DNA from: Vicinamibacteria bacterium
GTDB taxonomy: Bacteria; Acidobacteriota; Vicinamibacteria; Marinacidobacterales; SMYC01
Length of the DNA stretch: 45,764 bases
NCBI GenBank assembly: GCA_035620555.1
Contig: DASPGQ010000221.1
Coordinates: 1-45,764 of the forward strand
Reading direction: 5' to 3'
The translations under genes and the position numbers were made by a program. The notes under the pieces were generated by a model. That model was not told the origin of the DNA. It saw only the letters and a program-made list of their open reading frames with translations, and did no database searches. Below, piece by piece: positions 23,930 through 33,557 of this stretch (position 1 is the first letter of the stretch; each line of letters starts with the position of its first letter).

Positions 23930-25204
23930 TCAACCTCCCGCCTTCTCGAGAAGCTTCCGGTAGAGCGGGAAAGATGCGGTCATCTCGAGCACCTGCCCGG
24001 CGATCGCTTTGAGCTCGGCGTCGTTCTCTCTCGAGCGAAGAGCCCTCGCGATCATCCGCCCGATGGCTCTCATCTCTTCTTCCCGCATACCCCGTGTCGT
24101 CAGCGCCGGCGTCCCCAGCCGGATGCCGCTCGCGACGAGAGGTGGCCGAGTATCGAAAGGAATGGCGTTCTTGTTGACGGTGATACCCGCTTTCTCGAGC
24201 GCCTCTTCGGCTTCCACGCCGGTGAGACCGCTCGCTCCCACGTCGACGAGAATCAAATGATTGTCGGTACCGCCGGAGACGAGACGAAGCCCCTCGTCCT
24301 CGAGGACCTCGGCGAGCGTCCTGGCGTTGGCGACGATCTGGCGGGCGTAGGCTTTGAAGGATTCCGCCATCGCGAGCCCGAAGCAGACCGCCTTCGCCGC
24401 GATTACGTGGACCAGGGGTCCGCCCTGGATGCCGGGGAAGGTGACCCGGTTGATGTCCTTCGCATAGTCCGATCGCGAAAGGATCATCCCACCTCGAGGA
24501 CCGCGAAGGGTCTTGTGGGTCGTGGACGTGACGATGTCGGAATAGGGGACGGGATTCGGGTGAACGCCACCAGCGACGAGGCCCGCGATATGAGCCATGT
24601 CGGTCACGACCTTGGCCCCGACTTCGTCGGCGATTGCGCGAATGCGGGCAAAATCTATGAGCCGCGGATAGGCGCTCGCTCCCACCATGACGAGCTTGGG
24701 ACGCCTCTGCTTCGCCAGTTCGGCCATCGAATCGTAGTCGATTTGCTCGTCGTCACGTCGGACACCGTAGGGAACGACTCGATAGAAGCGACCCGAGAAG
24801 TTCAGGGGATGACCGTGGGTGAGATGACCCCCGTGCGAGAGATCCATCCCCATGAAGACGTCTCCGGGCTCGAGCAGCGTCAAGTAGACGGCGATGTTGG
24901 CCTGAGTTCCGCTGTGTGGCTGGACGTTCGCATGCTCGGCCCCGAATAGCTGACGAGCGCGATCGATGGCGAGCCGCTCCACCACATCGACGAACTGGCA
25001 CCCTCCGTAGTACCTCCGTCCGGGGTAACCCTCGGCGTATTTGTTGGTGAAGACCGAGCCCATCGCCTCGAGGACGGCCTCACTGGTGAAGTTCTCGGAC
25101 GCAATGAGCTCGAGAACGTCGGACTGCCTCCTCAGCTCCGCCTGAACCGCCGCCGCGACCTCGGGAGCCGCCTCACGGAGCGTGTAAACCATTTCTTCGT
25201 TCAC
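23930..25204 (-). CDS. glyA: Serine hydroxymethyltransferase GlyA
   Basis: A 424-aa PLP enzyme of normal length. [20 protein letters not shown] (about 32-51), [16 protein letters not shown] (about 54-69), [13 protein letters not shown] and the PLP-lysine box [15 protein letters not shown] are all intact. It interconverts serine and glycine, loading tetrahydrofolate with a one-carbon unit, which ties it to folP and the PTPS-III gene. The start is GTG at 25204; an in-frame ATG at 25192 is the alternative. No clear Shine-Dalgarno is seen. The helicase gene follows after 28 bases. Confidence 0.97.
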   Translation of the reverse strand: MNEEMVYTLREAAPEVAAAVQAELRRQSDVLELIASENFTSEAVLEAMGSVFTNKYAEGYPGRRYYGGCQFVDVVERLAIDRARQLFGAEHANVQPHSGTQANIAVYLTLLEPGDVFMGMDLSHGGHLTHGHPLNFSGRFYRVVPYGVRRDDEQIDYDSMAELAKQRRPKLVMVGASAYPRLIDFARIRAIADEVGAKVVTDMAHIAGLVAGGVHPNPVPYSDIVTSTTHKTLRGPRGGMILSRSDYAKDINRVTFPGIQGGPLVHVIAAKAVCFGLAMAESFKAYARQIVANARTLAEVLEDEGLRLVSGGTDNHLILVDVGASGLTGVEAEEALEKAGITVNKNAIPFDTRPPLVASGIRLGTPALTTRGMREEEMRAIGRMIARALRSRENDAELKAIAGQVLEMTASFPLYRKLLEKAGG

Positions 25205-25411
25205 ATCGGCGGTTATCTTAACCCCGATTCGAGCGAAAGTCCCCCCGCCGGGAGCGAGCGCCCGAGGCCGGCGTCCGGCTACAAGATCTCGGGAATTTTC
25301 GTTACACTAATCAAGATCGATAATCACGTTCAGTCATCGAATCCCGAACCACAATTGGGGGCAAAAAAGTTGGAGAATCAGAGGGACGACTTCCAGGACG
25401 AGGAGCCCCGG

Positions 25412-26164
25412 ATGAGGGATACGTCTGCCCCCGAAGCGGAGGATTCGAACGAGATTTTCGAGATCGTGGACCATTACGAGCCGCCGGCTCCCCAATCGGG
25501 CCAGGCGGATTACCCCGCCGAAGCGCTCCAGGAGATCCAGAGCCTGCGCGAGCAGCTCAAGCGAAGGGACGCGCAGATCGAGCAGGTCATGGAGGCCTAT
25601 CGCAGCAAGAAGGACGAGACCGAGAAGCTCAGAAGGCGCATCGAAAAAACCGAGCGTAAACGTTTCGAACAGTCGAAAGGCGATTTCATCGCGCGCTTCG
25701 TGGAGGTTCTCGACAACCTCGACCGGGCCATCGATTCGATCGAGAACGCATTCGATCCGGATTCGGTGCTGCAGGGGATCATGCTCGTCCGCTCGAGGCT
25801 CGTCCAGCTCCTCAAGGAGGAGGGGCTCGAAAAGATCTTCGTGCGGGGACAGGGATTCGACCCGTCGCACAGCGAGGCGGCGGAGATGCAACCCGTCGAC
25901 GAGGAGACCCAGGACGGTATCGTCTTGAGAGAGCTCCAGCCGGGATACATGCTGAAGGGATCGCTGCTTCGAGTCGCCCGGGTGGTCGTCGGTCGGTTCG
26001 GCCCGGATCGACCGGAGCAGGACAAGCCTCCATCCACGGACCCAGGGCAAGGAGCCCACACGGCGCCGGACCCCTCGTGGGAAGCGGGCGAGACCGGACA
26101 CGAGCTCGAGTTCGGCGAGGAAGGTCTGGATTTCTCCTCCGACGAGGACCCCACGTCAGCCTGA
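25412..26164 (+). CDS. grpE: Nucleotide exchange factor GrpE
   Basis: A 250-aa GrpE-like protein. A disordered acidic N-terminus is followed by a long coiled coil (LQEIQSLREQLKRRDAQIEQ onward, about 55-100) and the beta domain with FVEVLDNLDRAIDS, LVQLLKEEGLEKIF, FDPSHSEAAEMQPVDE and GYMLKGSLLRVARVVVG, the GrpE signature. It releases ADP from DnaK. A further 45 residues, charged and probably disordered, extend past the usual end. The ATG at 25412 has GAGGAG six bases upstream; an in-frame TTG at 25355 is possible. No dnaK or dnaJ is nearby. The upstream gap (25205-25411) holds a weak TACACT box at 25303. Confidence 0.9.
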   Translation: MRDTSAPEAEDSNEIFEIVDHYEPPAPQSGQADYPAEALQEIQSLREQLKRRDAQIEQVMEAYRSKKDETEKLRRRIEKTERKRFEQSKGDFIARFVEVLDNLDRAIDSIENAFDPDSVLQGIMLVRSRLVQLLKEEGLEKIFVRGQGFDPSHSEAAEMQPVDEETQDGIVLRELQPGYMLKGSLLRVARVVVGRFGPDRPEQDKPPSTDPGQGAHTAPDPSWEAGETGHELEFGEEGLDFSSDEDPTSA

Positions 26165-26249
26165 TTCGTCACCCACGCCTTGGTGAACCCGTACTTTTTC
26201 GGGATGAGGCGTGCTAGAATCCCGTTCCTGCTCAAAAAGGGAGACCACC

Positions 26250-27878
26250 ATGAATTTGCCGAAGCTTCGGTTGATTCTCGTCCTGACCGCTTCGCTCGCA
26301 AGCGCCGCTTTCGGCCAGCACGAGCACGCGCGCGAGGGCATGCCGCCCGAGCGGCTCGGTAAGGTCCATTTCGCAACCTCCTGCAGCCCTGGGGTCGAGA
26401 AGGATTTCGATCGGGCGGTGGCCTTGTTGCATTCGTTCTGGTTCTCGGCGGCCATCGAGGCCTTTCAAAATGTCCACGCGAAAGACCCCGAGTGCGCCAT
26501 GGCGCACTGGGGAATCGCGATGAGCTGGTGGGGGAACCCTTTCGGAGGATTCAGGCCAGGAAAGGCGATCGCGGAAGGAACGACCGCCGTCGAGAAAGGC
26601 AAAGCGGCGAAGGCCAGCACGGAGAGGGAGAGGGGCTACATCGCCGCCGTGGAGCTCTTGTACAAAGATGCCGCCACCGTCGACCAGAGGACGCGGACTC
26701 TCGCCTACGAGAAGGCAATGGAGCGCTTGTCGGCGAGCTACCCGGAGGATCCGGAAGCCCGGATTTTCTACGCGCTCTCACTCGACCAGACCTCGCTTCC
26801 GACCGACAAGACTTATGCGAACCTGTTGAAGGCTGCCGAGATTCTGGAAAGGGAGTTCCAGACCCAGCCCGATCACCCAGGAATCGCTCACTACATCATC
26901 CACAGCTATGACGTGCCGCCTCTCGCTCCCAAGGCCCTCGATGCCGCCCAGCGCTACGCCAAGATCGCTCCCGACGCGCCCCACGCGCTCCACATGCCAT
27001 CCCATACGTTCACTCGGGTTGGTTACTGGCAGGAGTCGATCGAGACCAATATCGCCTCGGCGGAAGCGGCCCGAAAAGACAAGGCTCCCTCCGAGGAGCT
27101 CCATGCGCTCGACTATCAGACCTATGCGTACCTCCAGACGGCGCAGGACGAGGCAGCGAAGAAAGTCCTCGAGCAAATTCCTGCGATCGGAGCGCAGATC
27201 CAGGCCAATGCTCCGGGCGCCGCGGCACCGGCCCCCGCCGGCTGGTTCGCGCTCGCTGCCATCCCTGCGCGCTACGCCCTCGAGCGGAACGCCTGGGCCG
27301 AGGCCGCCGCGCTCGTCCCGCAGAAGACGGGCTTTGCCTGGATCGACGCCGTCACCTACTTCGCCCGGGCGCTCGGCGCCGCGCGAAGCGGGAATCCCGC
27401 TGCTGCGGTCCAAGACGTCGAGAAGCTCAACGCTCTCGCCGCAGCTCTGAGAGAAGCGAAGGATGCGTACTGGACCAGTCAGGTCGAGATCCAGGCCGCG
27501 ACGGGATCTGCCTGGATCGCGTTCGCCGAAGGAAAGACGGAGGAAGCGCTCGCGCGGATGCGCGAGGCGGCTGAGATGGAAGATCGTACGGAGAAGAGCG
27601 CAATTTCGCCGGGACCGTTGAAGCCTGCCCGCGAACTGCTCGGCGAAATGCTGCTCGAGGCGGGAAAGCCCGCCGAGGCCCTCGCGGAGTTCGAGGCAAC
27701 GATGAAGAAAGAACCGAACCGCTTCCGTGGCCTCTACGGTGCCGCCGTCGCAGCGGAGCGGTCTTCTTCGCAGGAGAAAGCAAGGCGGTATTACGAACAG
27801 CTCGTCACGATCTGCGAGAGAGGAGACGCCGCCGGCCGGCCCGAGCTCGAGTCCGCGAGGCGAGCCGTCAAGAGCTGA
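26250..27878 (+). CDS. Secreted TPR-repeat protein
   Basis: A 542-aa protein with a signal peptide (MNLPKLRLILVLTASLASAA, then FGQ). The body is helical-hairpin repeats: FDRAVALLHSFWFSAAIEAF, ECAMAHWGIAMSWWGNPF, PEARIFYALSLDQT, HALHMPSHTFTRVGYWQESI, and at the C-terminus AGKPAEALAEFEATMKKEP. This family of large periplasmic TPR proteins is frequent in environmental bacteria and has no fixed function that I know of. An extended -10 (TGCTAGAAT, 26212-26220) and an AAAGGGAG Shine-Dalgarno precede the ATG. It is not clearly linked to its neighbours. Confidence 0.85.
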   Translation: MNLPKLRLILVLTASLASAAFGQHEHAREGMPPERLGKVHFATSCSPGVEKDFDRAVALLHSFWFSAAIEAFQNVHAKDPECAMAHWGIAMSWWGNPFGGFRPGKAIAEGTTAVEKGKAAKASTERERGYIAAVELLYKDAATVDQRTRTLAYEKAMERLSASYPEDPEARIFYALSLDQTSLPTDKTYANLLKAAEILEREFQTQPDHPGIAHYIIHSYDVPPLAPKALDAAQRYAKIAPDAPHALHMPSHTFTRVGYWQESIETNIASAEAARKDKAPSEELHALDYQTYAYLQTAQDEAAKKVLEQIPAIGAQIQANAPGAAAPAPAGWFALAAIPARYALERNAWAEAAALVPQKTGFAWIDAVTYFARALGAARSGNPAAAVQDVEKLNALAAALREAKDAYWTSQVEIQAATGSAWIAFAEGKTEEALARMREAAEMEDRTEKSAISPGPLKPARELLGEMLLEAGKPAEALAEFEATMKKEPNRFRGLYGAAVAAERSSSQEKARRYYEQLVTICERGDAAGRPELESARRAVKS

Positions 27879-28226
27879 ACCCGCCCGGCCCGATCGGAAT
27901 GGATTGGGCCACACAATCCTCGGCAAGACGACCCGAGTCTTGCATTCAGAGCTCTGCATGCAGTATGCGAGTTGTTCGTTTCGTCAATTTGGAGCCTCGC
28001 TCCGAAGAGTTGGATCCCGGTCCATTTGCCGCTTCGACGCTTCTTAATCTTCCTCCGCTAATCAGTGAGATCGGGAACCAACTTCTCGTTCCGGGCTGGT
28101 ACGAAGCATGCATCTTCAATACCCGTCGTTCGAAGCTCCTTCATCGGCGTAGACAAAAATTTGGATCGATGACACCTCGTGACTCCGCAGATGGACTTCG
28201 ATACCTCAAAGTCTAGGAGGGAAAGA
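27879..28226. other. Intergenic region between the TPR gene and TonB receptor 1
   Basis: This 348-base stretch has no convincing gene on either strand. It opens with a hairpin-forming sequence (27887-27910) and ends with the AGGAGGG ribosome-binding site (28215-28221) of the receptor gene. No tRNA-like fold or repeat was found. Confidence 0.6.
27887..27910 (+). terminator. Hairpin after the TPR gene
   Basis: GGCCCGATC (27887-27895) pairs with GATTGGGCC (27902-27910) over nine positions, one of them G.U, with a six-base loop. No T-tract follows, so it may only attenuate or protect the 3' end. It starts nine bases after the TPR stop codon. Confidence 0.45.
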
Positions 28227-31200
28227 ATGCGGAAACTGTCTCTAACAGTCATCGTCGTGACGATGCTGCTCGCTTCGGTCACGGCCTTCGCCCAGTCGGG
28301 AGACGGAAGTCTCCGCGGCTACGTCCGCGATGAGTCGGGAGCGGTGCTTCCCGGCGTAACGGTGATGGCGGAGAGCGCCGTTCTGATGGCGCCGAGGTCC
28401 TCGGTGACCGACGGAACCGGTCTCTATCGCATCACGAACCTGCCGCCGGGCGAGTACAGCCTCACCTTCGAACTGTCTGGATTCGCAACGGTGCGCCAGG
28501 AAGCCATCGTCCTCCGTGCGGGAGCGAATTTCAACGTGGACGCGGCACTCGGGATCAGCGCCGTGGAAGAGACGGTCACGGTGACGGCGGAAACGCCGAT
28601 GCTCGAGATCGCGCGGCCCTCGAACGTTCTCAACATCGAAGGAGAATTCCAGAGGGAAATGCCCATGCAGGCCCGCAACAACTGGAGCGATTTCCTCGAG
28701 CTCACCCCCGGAGTGAACGCCCGTCCTTTCGACGACGGGAGCGGCCGCATGGTCTATTTCGGCCACGCCACCGAGCATTTCGCTCACGTGATCCAGCTCG
28801 AGGGGATGACAGCCTCGTCCTACAACGACTCCCAGGTCACCTATATCGGTATGGACACGGAGATGATCCAGGACGTGCAGGTGAAGACCGGTGGGGTCGA
28901 CGCCGCATCGCCGCTCGGAACCGGGCTCGTCATCAACGTCGTCACGAAGAGCGGCGGAAACAATTTGAGCGGGTCCGCGGGGTTCTCCTATCAGCCGGAG
29001 TCCTGGAACGGAGACAACGCCCCGACGTCGGGAACGGGTCTCGCGGGCACACCTTCGGTGAACATCGTCAAGCAGCTCGATGCCTCGGTGGGAGGCCCCA
29101 TTGTGCCGGACAAGCTCTGGTTCTTCGGATCTTTCCGGGTGTCGCGCATCGAGAGCGGCATCAGCCGGACCGATCGCGAGGTGAACAACCTGAACACCCT
29201 CTCGGGTCTTCGGCTCTTCGACCTGAGCGGCAGAGAGTATCTGACCGTCCCACAGTTCCAGCAGTTCAACCAGCAGGTGGAGAACTTCCAGCCCTACATG
29301 AAGGTGACGGGGCAGCTCAGCCCGAACCACGAAGCGAGCGCCTACTACCAGAGGGACAAGCAGACCAACGGCTCGAACCGTGAGTTCCTCTGGGAGCCGA
29401 TCTGGTTCGTGGAGACGGGAGGAGATCTCTTCGGCGGCAAGGTGACATCGGTCTGGGGAACGGACACCACCAGCCAGTTCACCTTCAACTACAACAACAA
29501 GACGGCTCAGACCGATTATGCCAAGACGCCGACGGATACCTTCTACACCGAGGTTCACGAGGGGTACGTGGAATCCTCAGGAGTCCTCAATGGAACTGGC
29601 CGCATCATCGCCGGAAACGCCGACGACATCACCAGCACCGCTCCCGCTCGGGTGCTCCTGTTCCGGTTCGATCTGACCCGGTTCGCCGAGGGAATGGGAG
29701 GCTCGCACGAGTTCCAGACGGGTCTGTTCCTCGCACCCAGCAACCACCGCGACGATTTCACTGCGTACTCCAACGCCAGCGGGGACGGGTTCTACACCTA
29801 TTACTTCCGACTTCTCTCCGGCGACGAGAACGACCCGTCTCAAGGTGCGGTCCCGTTCTACCGGGAGCGCAGGGACGTGACCGAGACCCAGACCGTCGGC
29901 GCTCGCGACCGCGACATCGGGCTGTACTTCCAGGACAACTGGAAACCCAACCCGCGCTTGACCCTGAACCTCGGTGCTCGCATCGATTTCGTGCGGCGCT
30001 TCGATCAGCTCCGCGATTTCGCAAGGATGAACACGACGGTGTTTGGCCCCCGAGTGGGCTTCTCGTACCTCGTGACTGAAGATGCGCGCAACGTCCTTCG
30101 CGGCTTTGCCGGCCGGGTTCACGAGCAGGTGATGGGCCGCGATCAGGTCACGAGCTTTTCCGGCTCGGAAGGCGGATCCGGCGGTCTTTCCACGCGCATC
30201 CGCGAGTATGACCGTGAAGGCGACGGCATCTTCGAGTCGGTCGTGGTCAGCCCCCGCTCCGCGGGCTCCGTGGATCCCTCGGTGGAGTTCAACGAGAACC
30301 TCACCCAGCCCTACGTCGACGAGTACATCCTGGGCTTCCGCAAGCAGTTCCCCAAGCAGTTCTCTCTCGACGTGGCGGGGATTCACCGCCGGTACACCAA
30401 GAACTACGCGCTCCTGGAAGTGAACGGGATCTATCCGAGCGGTCCGGGACAGCCGTTCATCGGCTTCGGAGCCGTCGATCCCAACCGGGGCACGATCTTC
30501 CAGCAGACGAACAACGACTGGAGCAAGCTGGTCTATACCGCGCTCGAGATCACCGGAACCCAGCGGCTCGGCCGGAGCCTCCAGGGGATGTTCGGCTTCA
30601 ACTACCAGTGGCAGCACTTCGCCGGCGATTGGAACCCGACGGATCCGGCCGCGTTCGTCGAGCCGGACAAGTTCGACTCCAACCGCGCGCTCTACATGCC
30701 GCGGGGGAACAACGAGCACAACTCGCTCCAGATCGACAACACCAATCTGTCCTACAACCCAACCTGGCGCCGTTACTCAGTCCGGATCGGTCTCAACTAC
30801 AGGACTGCGTACGGCATCAACATCGCGGGCAGCTACACCGGGAACGCTGGACCTTGGTCAGGAGCGATTCTCGACGATCCCGGCCGCGACCCGATCTACG
30901 GCCCCGCTCGGGTTCCGCTAGCGAACGGCACCACGTTCCCCAACCCGCTGGCCACGGCCTATCGCTTCGTGGGTGAGAACCGCGGGACGGGGTGCGAGCA
31001 AACCACGCTTCCGGACAACGGGGTTTCCTGCGACGGACAGGCCAGGGCGCCGACGATCCATACGCTGAGCGTCAAGGTAGGCAAGATCTTCAACCTCGGC
31101 AATACCCGGGAGTTCGAGATCGGTGGGAACATCTTCAACGTCTTTAATGCCGGGCATCACCACCAGTTCACCTACAGCGGCGCGAACCGCTCTTTCAGCG

Positions 31201-31271
31201 CGAACTACGCCGAGCTCCGGAGTTTGCAAGCGCCGATTGGCTTTCAGCTGAACCTGAATTTCCGGTTCTAG
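28227..31271 (+). CDS. Oar-like TonB-dependent receptor 1
   Basis: A 1014-aa outer-membrane protein. A signal peptide ending AFAQ is followed by a carboxypeptidase-regulatory-like domain (about 24-110: GSLRGYVRDESGAVLPGVTV, ITNLPPGEYSLTFELSGF), a plug region (VQVKTGGVDAASPLGTGLVI, NVVTKSGGNNLSGS) and a long beta-barrel ending in NLNFRF, with the terminal Phe typical of BAM substrates. Such receptors import large or rare ligands, often glycans or peptides, using TonB energy. No SusD partner is adjacent, so it fits the stand-alone Oar type common in Acidobacteriota. AGGAGGG lies five bases before the ATG. The ligand is unknown. Confidence 0.9.
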   Translation: MRKLSLTVIVVTMLLASVTAFAQSGDGSLRGYVRDESGAVLPGVTVMAESAVLMAPRSSVTDGTGLYRITNLPPGEYSLTFELSGFATVRQEAIVLRAGANFNVDAALGISAVEETVTVTAETPMLEIARPSNVLNIEGEFQREMPMQARNNWSDFLELTPGVNARPFDDGSGRMVYFGHATEHFAHVIQLEGMTASSYNDSQVTYIGMDTEMIQDVQVKTGGVDAASPLGTGLVINVVTKSGGNNLSGSAGFSYQPESWNGDNAPTSGTGLAGTPSVNIVKQLDASVGGPIVPDKLWFFGSFRVSRIESGISRTDREVNNLNTLSGLRLFDLSGREYLTVPQFQQFNQQVENFQPYMKVTGQLSPNHEASAYYQRDKQTNGSNREFLWEPIWFVETGGDLFGGKVTSVWGTDTTSQFTFNYNNKTAQTDYAKTPTDTFYTEVHEGYVESSGVLNGTGRIIAGNADDITSTAPARVLLFRFDLTRFAEGMGGSHEFQTGLFLAPSNHRDDFTAYSNASGDGFYTYYFRLLSGDENDPSQGAVPFYRERRDVTETQTVGARDRDIGLYFQDNWKPNPRLTLNLGARIDFVRRFDQLRDFARMNTTVFGPRVGFSYLVTEDARNVLRGFAGRVHEQVMGRDQVTSFSGSEGGSGGLSTRIREYDREGDGIFESVVVSPRSAGSVDPSVEFNENLTQPYVDEYILGFRKQFPKQFSLDVAGIHRRYTKNYALLEVNGIYPSGPGQPFIGFGAVDPNRGTIFQQTNNDWSKLVYTALEITGTQRLGRSLQGMFGFNYQWQHFAGDWNPTDPAAFVEPDKFDSNRALYMPRGNNEHNSLQIDNTNLSYNPTWRRYSVRIGLNYRTAYGINIAGSYTGNAGPWSGAILDDPGRDPIYGPARVPLANGTTFPNPLATAYRFVGENRGTGCEQTTLPDNGVSCDGQARAPTIHTLSVKVGKIFNLGNTREFEIGGNIFNVFNAGHHHQFTYSGANRSFSANYAELRSLQAPIGFQLNLNFRF

Positions 31272-31296
31272 CTGGAGACAGGGAAAAGCTCGAAAA

Positions 31297-31324
31297 GAGG
31301 GCCGCCGCGTCCGCGGCGGCCCTC
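31297..31324. terminator. Bidirectional terminator hairpin between convergent genes
   Basis: A 12-bp perfect GC-rich stem, 31297-31308 with 31313-31324, has a four-base loop. It stands between the stops of the receptor gene and rmd. On the minus strand the stem is followed by CTTTTCG, a short T-run; on the plus strand no T-run follows. It most likely ends the rmlD-gmd-rmd transcript and blocks read-through from the receptor. Confidence 0.75.
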
Positions 31325-31341
31325 AGAGCCGTTTCGAGGGC

Positions 31342-32277
31342 TTACAATCTGCGACGCCAGTCGTCGAGCAGATCCCGCAGGGTCTTCGCGAGCGCGTAGC
31401 GCGGCGTCCAGCCGGTCTCCGACCGGAGCCGTCGGTTGCTCCCGACGATGAGGGGGGCATCGATCGTGTGATAAAGCTCGGGGTCGATGCTCACTCGAAC
31501 CCGAGCGTGCGCCAGCGCGACCAGCTGATCGACCACGTCGCGGATCGCCACCGCCTCGCCGCTGCAAACGTTGTACACGCGTCCGGGACGGCCGTGGTCG
31601 ATAATCGCCTCATAGGCGCGAACGACGTCGCGCACGTCGGAAAAGTCCCGGCGCGCCTCCAGGTTGCCAGCCCGAAGAACGGGCTCGCGGAGCCCTTTTT
31701 CACTTTCCGCGACTTGCTTCGCAAAGCTGGAACAAACGTAAACGTCCGACTGCCCCGGACCCGTGTGGTTGAAGGAGCGCGTGAGATAGACGGGCAGCTC
31801 TTCCGCCAGGACGTATTGCTGTCCCAAGAGCTCCTGGGAAACCTTGCTGACGGCGTACGGCGTCTGGGGCCGGAGCACCTGCTCTTCGGAGATCGGCTGG
31901 CTCTCCCGGTCCACGAGACCGTACTGCTGGGCCGACCCCACGAGAAGTACTCGGGGCCTACGCCCGGTGCTCGCCGCGGCCGAGAGTAGATTGTTGGCTC
32001 CGATGACGTTGGTCTCGAGCGTCTTCCGTGCGCTTCCGAAAGAGCGTTCGGGATTCGAGAAGGCTGCGAGGTGATAGATGGTATCGGGAACGAAGGTGCT
32101 CACCGCGTCCGCAAGCGCGTCGTCGTCCAGCAGGTCCACGCCGCGGGTCTCGAATGGCTCGGTGGGGCCGACGTCTTTCGGGAGCACCAGGCCCAGGACC
32201 TCGTGGCCACCTTCGTGAAGGTACGCCGTCAGGTGGCGGCCCACGAAGCCCGCGGCTCCGGTAACGAGCACGCGCAA
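31342..32277 (-). CDS. rmd: GDP-6-deoxy-D-lyxo-4-hexulose reductase (Rmd-like)
   Basis: A 311-aa extended short-chain dehydrogenase. The NAD(P) loop TGAAGFVGRHL is at 6-16; the catalytic set is a Ser in VGSAQQYG plus Tyr-x3-Lys in TPYAVSK; RSFNHTGPGQSD and VYNVCSGEAVAIRDVV match bacterial GDP-4-keto-6-deoxymannose reductases. It would reduce the product of Gmd to GDP-D-rhamnose. The start is TTG at 32277, one base after the gmd stop, so the two steps of the pathway are coded back to back. A related epimerase role (for example GDP-6-deoxytalose) cannot be excluded. Confidence 0.82.
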   Translation of the reverse strand: MRVLVTGAAGFVGRHLTAYLHEGGHEVLGLVLPKDVGPTEPFETRGVDLLDDDALADAVSTFVPDTIYHLAAFSNPERSFGSARKTLETNVIGANNLLSAAASTGRRPRVLLVGSAQQYGLVDRESQPISEEQVLRPQTPYAVSKVSQELLGQQYVLAEELPVYLTRSFNHTGPGQSDVYVCSSFAKQVAESEKGLREPVLRAGNLEARRDFSDVRDVVRAYEAIIDHGRPGRVYNVCSGEAVAIRDVVDQLVALAHARVRVSIDPELYHTIDAPLIVGSNRRLRSETGWTPRYALAKTLRDLLDDWRRRL

Positions 32278-32278
32278 C

Positions 32279-33241
32279 TCAATCGGTCTCCTCTCTCCAG
32301 TAGTCGAGCATGTCGGATAGGGTTTGTTCGTAGGGGATACGAGGGGCCCAGCCCGTCGCCTCGCGAAACTTCGTGCAATCGCCCACGAGAACCGGCACGT
32401 CCGAGGGCCGAAGCCGCTCGGGGTCCTCTTTCACCTCAACGCTGGCGCCGGAGATCTCGAGAAGCATATCGAGCACCGTCCGGATCGAAAAACCCGCGCC
32501 CGAGCAGATGTTATAGGCCTCACCCGGCTCACACCTGCCATCGACCGAAAGCCAGTATCCTCGCACCATGTCGCGGACGTCGGTGAAGTCGCGCTGAGCG
32601 TCGAGATTCCCCACGTGGATGACCGGCGGCTTCCTTCCCTTCTCGATGGCGGCGATCTGTTTGGCGAAATTCGAGGAAACGAAAACGTCTCCGCGCCGAG
32701 GCCCGTCGTGATTGAATCCGCGCGTCCGGACGACTTTCGTGCCGAAGCTCTTGAAATACTGATAGCCGAGATAGTCCTGGCCCACCTTGCTGACGGCGTA
32801 GGGAGAGAGCGGTCTCAAAGGGTTCGTCTCCCGAATCGGGAGCTCGTCCTCCTGCACCAGCCCGTACTCCTCGCTCGAGCAGGCGATCTGAATCCAGGGG
32901 TCGATCCCCACGGAGCGCACCGCCTCGAAGACGTGCAGCTGGCCAATGATGTTCGTTTGCAGCGACTCGGCCGGAGCGTTCCACGACGAGGGAACGAAGC
33001 TCTGGGCAGCCAGGTGGAAGATCCGATCGGGACGAACCCGTTCCATGAGTACTTTGACCGAGCTCTGATCTCTCAGATCGCATTCCAGAAGCGTGATGCT
33101 CCCCTCGATGCTGCGAATATTCTCGGTACGGCTCCGCCAGCGCATCGTTCCGTAGACTTCGACCTCTGGATGCTCGGCCAGAACGAACTCGGCGAGGTGG
33201 CTGCCGGCGAAGCCGGTGATCCCGGTGATCAATATGCGCAA
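32279..33241 (-). CDS. gmd: GDP-mannose 4,6-dehydratase
   Basis: A 320-aa extended short-chain dehydrogenase. The Rossmann loop TGITGFAGSHL is at 6-16; FHLAAQSFVPSSW, the active-site ACSSEEYG, Tyr-x3-Lys in SPYAVSK, and TRGFNHDGPRRGD identify a nucleotide-sugar 4,6-dehydratase of the Gmd group. It converts GDP-mannose to GDP-4-keto-6-deoxymannose, the substrate of the next gene. The start is TTG at 33241 with AGGAGG seven bases upstream. It lies downstream of rmlD, separated by two REP-like palindromes. The product feeds surface polysaccharide. Confidence 0.85.
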   Translation of the reverse strand: MRILITGITGFAGSHLAEFVLAEHPEVEVYGTMRWRSRTENIRSIEGSITLLECDLRDQSSVKVLMERVRPDRIFHLAAQSFVPSSWNAPAESLQTNIIGQLHVFEAVRSVGIDPWIQIACSSEEYGLVQEDELPIRETNPLRPLSPYAVSKVGQDYLGYQYFKSFGTKVVRTRGFNHDGPRRGDVFVSSNFAKQIAAIEKGRKPPVIHVGNLDAQRDFTDVRDMVRGYWLSVDGRCEPGEAYNICSGAGFSIRTVLDMLLEISGASVEVKEDPERLRPSDVPVLVGDCTKFREATGWAPRIPYEQTLSDMLDYWREETD

Positions 33242-33264
33242 GGGATGTCCTCCTTCTTTATGTT

Positions 33265-33307
33265 AATGCCGTGGCGGAACCCGCGACTTACCGGCCGCCA
33301 CGGCTCG
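33265..33307. repeat. REP-like palindromic repeat, copy 1
   Basis: A 43-base element whose arms GCCGTGGCGG and CCGCCACGGC are perfect inverted repeats around a 17-base centre containing CCCGCGACTTACC. It differs from copy 2 at two positions. The following 30-35 bases (GCGGCGCTTTCGCGCC...) also resemble the flank of copy 2, so the full unit may be about 75 bases. Confidence 0.75.
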
Positions 33308-33388
33308 GTCTTTGCGGCGCTTTCGCGCCGGGCTCGCTCCGCTCGCGCAGGGTGGGCTGAAGTTCTTTCATCACCCTGCTCGTGCTCC

Positions 33389-33431
33389 AATGCCGTGGCG
33401 GGACCCGCGACTTACCCGCCGCCACGGCTCG
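33389..33431. repeat. REP-like palindromic repeat, copy 2
   Basis: This is the second 43-base element, in the same orientation, 124 bases after the first. The same 10-base arms are present and the centre reads GACCCGCGACTTACC. Near-identity with copy 1 outside coding sequence suggests a dispersed or tandemly spread element rather than chance. Confidence 0.75.
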
Positions 33432-33557
33432 ACCTCTCCCGGCGCTGCGCGCCGATCTCGCCCGCCTACGCCCTTTGGGCTTCGGCGCGGTTCCGACGTA
33501 GCCTTGGCGAAGTCGAACAGCAGATGCAACGGCTGCGTGTTGTTCTTCGCCATCCCC

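Larger units (their letters stand above)
33242..33557. other. Intergenic region with REP-like elements
   Basis: This 316-base gap between rmlD and gmd holds two related palindromic repeats (33265-33307 and 33389-33431), each followed by a similar GC-rich stretch. The Shine-Dalgarno and a possible TAACAT -10 for gmd are at the low-coordinate end. No gene is seen. Confidence 0.7.
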
